Shown here: positions 61,301-64,000 of the stretch, piece after piece | Numbering within the stretch: the stretch's first letter is position 1 | Layout of the letters: every line of letters begins with the position of its first letter | Assembly: GCA_009829735.1 (NCBI GenBank) | Contig: CM020619.1 | Span: 32,188,685 to 32,252,684, forward strand | Reading direction: 5' to 3' | DNA from: Pyropia yezoensis | Lineage: Eukaryota > Rhodophyta > Bangiophyceae > Bangiales > Bangiaceae | DNA length: 64,000 nt | The notes under the pieces: generated by a model | Seen by the model: the letters and a program-made list of their open reading frames with translations, nothing else | Database searches by the model: none | Told to the model about the DNA's origin: nothing | Program-made: the position numbers and the translations under genes

Positions 61301-64000
61301 CAGAAGACCGTCCAGTGGCTGCAAAGTAAGCAGCACTCGGCCTACATGCTCTTTTATGAGCGCATTGGGCCGCCACCTGGTGGGGTGCCCCCAGCTGAAA
61401 TGGTCGCGTCCGTACCTGCGCAACCTCCTGGTCCGGTGGATGTCGCAGTGTGCTCTGAAAACCACGAAGCAAGGCATGGCGTCGAAGGCAAAGCAGCCAA
61501 AATGGACGCAGCGTCCGCTCCTGTTGTGTGCGGTGGTAGCGGCACGTGCGTGTCCGAGGCGAACCATGCTGCATCAGGTGGTCATGCCGGTGCGCCCAAC
61601 GGCGTGATGGCGCGAGCGGCGGCTACTTCCAATGCTCGGGCAGCCGCTGGCCTCAATGACGGTTTTGTAGTGCCGTCCCTCCAAGCCATTCCCTCGGAGG
61701 TCTTCCGTCGCGTGTGGAATGAGAACGCGCTGCATTTTTATGACAAGCACCGGCTGGACCCTGATTACGATGCGTTTCTGATGGAGCTAATCTCGCAAAG
61801 CTGCCGGTCTATGTCTGCAACACCGTCTGCCGAAGACAAGCTCATCGTCCCCGATCCCGACCTCATTCTGCGCTACGCCCAAGTCGGACTCCACTTTCTC
61901 CTCGATGGCCTGGCGCGGACAAAGGAGAAGGTCAAGATTGCGTCGTGGTGCTCGCTGCTGGACCCACTTGTCCAGCACGTGCAGGCCTCGCGGTGGTTCC
62001 TGAGCGTTTGTGCCACGGAGCCGTTTGACTGGCCGCTGCAGTTGCTGGTGAGGTGCCCCCACCCAGAGACGCGCAGGAATGTGGCTTGCCTGTTGCAGAC
62101 GGCCATATTGCGGCTCCGGACCGCTGAGTTGGAGGAGGGGATGTACCTGAAGTTTGCGCCGGCTGCTGCCGCTAACGTGCCTTCCACCGGGCCGTCCATG
62201 CAGGACGCCGTCGTAGTGGACGATGACACAGCTGACGTAGAGCTGCGCGAAGACCCGACGAATCTCCGGGCCACTCCAGTGACGGCATTTGGGGGTGCCT
62301 TGGCAACCGGCAGTACGGTAGCCGCCTTTGTGGACGCTTTAATCTCGCTGTTGCCCGTGGCGTATGCGACTGGTGACTGGAAGCACCTGGCACAGTTGTT
62401 CTCGCTGTTGACCTGGTTCGCCACGCTGGGCGCCACCGAGCGAGGTTTCCTGCTTCGTCGTCGTGTTGCGCCACGGGTCCTGGATTTGTACCTTGGTGAT
62501 GAGTCCCCGTATGCACCGTCTCGCGGGGACCTTCCGCGGACCAAGCGCCCGAAGACGGAGGAGGCCAACACGCAAGACGTGTTGCGTGCTCTCCTCCCGC
62601 TAGTGAGCATGCTCACGCGCTCGATGGACTTCGGCAGCTCGAGTCATTCGCCCGTGGCGCTGCCAACGCCTTGCGCAGCCGGTTCCAGGAATTCGCCACG
62701 GCCACCATCACCAGAGGCGTGTAATAGGGTCGCCGCGGTGGCGAGGGAAGGTTCTTCGTTGCTGGCATCGGATCCGGCGACGCCTGCAACGGCCAATGTG
62801 GAATCCGTCAGCCAGCAGGCGTCAGCAACAGACGCGGAAGACATGGTGACCATCTCTGGGCCGACGTCTGTGGGTGATGGTGACGGAACTAGCGCCGCGA
62901 CTGGCCGGACGGCACCCGCCCAACCAGTGCAAGGCACCTCACTTGCCGATGTCCCGGTTGCTGCTACGACAAGTCAAGCGCCGTTGACGCCTGTTGGCTT
63001 GCCGGGTGCAACTCTGCCACTGGCTGGCCGTCTGGAGGCGCGTTTTCTGGATTCGTATCTCTTCTGGTCGAACGTTCTCCGTGACGACTTGACTGGGGAA
63101 GCACTTGCGGAAATTGCTGTGCACCTGTGCAGCAACAGTGCGCCGGCGTCGCGAGTGCTGATTGACTCGGCCATTCGCGGGCTGAACGATGCGAACTACC
63201 CGTCCTTCCCGGCGTACTTCACGGTCCTCCGCCGCATCTTGACCGACTGTGACGATGTGCTCCGCTCGGCACGCGTTTCCTATATGATGCACTCTTTCGT
63301 GGTCATGGTGCAAGACAATCAGGCGTACAAGCAGGCCACGCTTCACGCGGTGCGGTTTGTGCATTCGCTGCTCAATTCAACCGACGAGGTCACGTTGATG
63401 GTGGCCGAGTGGCTGGTGGCCTCTACTGACCAATGGCTGGCCGCCTGGTTGCTGTGGTGCGAACACCCGCCGGTGCGGATGGAGGTGCTCTCTTTAGTGC
63501 GCCGCATCACGAGCATCAACAACGACCTCCACGGACGGGTATGCACGGCCCTCATTGGCTTGCTGCCGGTTGCGCTGGCCATTGCACGTGAGGCGTACAC
63601 TGCCCACCACCAGGCGACGGAGCAGACTGCGAGCGGGCAGCTTGGACTGCTCGCCGCGTACATTCACGCTCTACACGTTTTCCTGGCGGAGCAGGGCGCT
63701 CATGCGGCAGCTGGGGAAGCGTCCATAGCGCCTGCCGTCGAGAATGTGTCTGGCGACGCGGGGGCAAGTCCCGAGCCTGTCGTTCTTGGACTGCCGCGAC
63801 TGTTGCCTCACCTGGATATCTTGGGTGAGATCCTTCGGGTCGTGGATCTGCGCCGCTTGCCATGCGACGAGTCGCAGCTCGAGTTGATTTGCCTGCTGCG
63901 TGGTTTGGCCGACATTGACGGAGCGCCGCTCCTGATGGCGCGTCAGGCCTCGGTGGCTACCGGTCTTCGAAATTTTTTCATCTTCGTGCATCAGGGCAAT
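52348..64000 (+). CDS. Giant ubiquitin-specific protease (USP9X/USP24/USP34-like), 3' end beyond the window
   Basis: A very large cysteine deubiquitinase (peptidase family C19). Exon 1 (52348-52475) encodes MPTREPIVPFDPLLSAASRE; after a 358-bp intron the frame stays open from 52834 to the window end, 3765 codons so far. The first 1700 residues are mostly helical scaffold-like sequence with an acidic patch (DLDDDDDDDVEDEATALALA). A ubiquitin-like segment lies near 1720-1790 (VRIITAGKELRDDARTLGEL). Next comes the repeat-like stretch seen in USP9X/24/34 (SRSPYFDHLFQLM, LWELLMRLPTNEATLEAL). The catalytic domain spans about 2490-2890: Cys2502 in NLGTTCYMNSLLQQ, LPHTLILHLKRFEF, and His2818 in AGTADSGHYYSFVQE. 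Active-site residues are intact, so it should cleave ubiquitin from substrates; which ones cannot be told. The C-terminal region (63,000 on) is again helical. Divergent from the kinase. Confidence 0.9.
52476..52833 (+). other. Intron 1 of the deubiquitinase gene
   Basis: A 358-bp phase-2 intron with donor GTACGTGTCG and acceptor CCCTCTCCAG preceded by a T/C-rich tract (52798-52831). Reading through instead reaches a stop at 52489-52491. Splicing joins GA to G to make Glu and enters the long frame exactly. The donor hexamer GTACGT is the same as in the amine oxidase intron. Confidence 0.75.

Overview
This is a window of a GC-rich, intron-poor eukaryotic nuclear genome. The host genes are conserved eukaryotic ones: an Msp1/ATAD1-type AAA ATPase, an Rrb1/GRWD1 ribosome-assembly factor, RNA polymerase III subunit RPC3, a flavin amine oxidase, a PP2A B''-type subunit, an AGC-type kinase and a giant ubiquitin-specific protease. 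Most have one exon; the two introns I can place are about 290 and 360 bp. High GC, long G/C homopolymers, Ala/Gly/Pro-rich proteins, few introns and Ty3 and DIRS-type retroelements fit a red alga of the Bangiales (Porphyra/Pyropia group). That assignment is an inference; another GC-rich alga or protist is possible.

Layout. 1-12,100: a Gly/Ala/Pro-rich gene split by homopolymers, the AAA ATPase (+), GRWD1 (-), RPC3 (+) and amine oxidase (-). GRWD1 and RPC3 are head to head with 457 bp between them. 12,100-17,800: no gene I can support. 17,807-19,257: a broken secreted gene with Cys-rich repeats and a zinc-phospholipase-C-like domain. 19,258-40,919: a nested transposon block that contains a 500-N gap. 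41,361-41,446: an intron-containing tRNA-Ala(AGC). 44,156-46,018: PP2A B'' subunit (+). 47,788-49,665: kinase (-). 52,348 to the window end: the giant deubiquitinase (+), which continues past the edge.

Transposon block. A DIRS-like tyrosine-recombinase retroelement (26,590-40,919, minus strand; split direct repeats A1 - ORFs - B1-A2-B2) was hit inside its RNase H by a 9.1-kb chromodomain Ty3/gypsy element (28,447-37,564, minus strand). The gypsy element has two 539-bp LTRs that look identical, and a 5-bp target duplication, CCCTG. Removing it with one CCCTG restores the RNase H frame. Its primer-binding site matches the 3' end of the tRNA-Ala gene 4 kb away. It carries a 350-codon antisense ORF between pol and the 3' LTR.

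Assembly warning. 19,151-24,335 and 24,836-30,016 are the same sequence apart from homopolymer lengths and face each other across exactly 500 Ns. This looks like two overlapping contig ends both kept in the scaffold. The first copy is probably redundant, and the true locus is then about 5.7 kb shorter.
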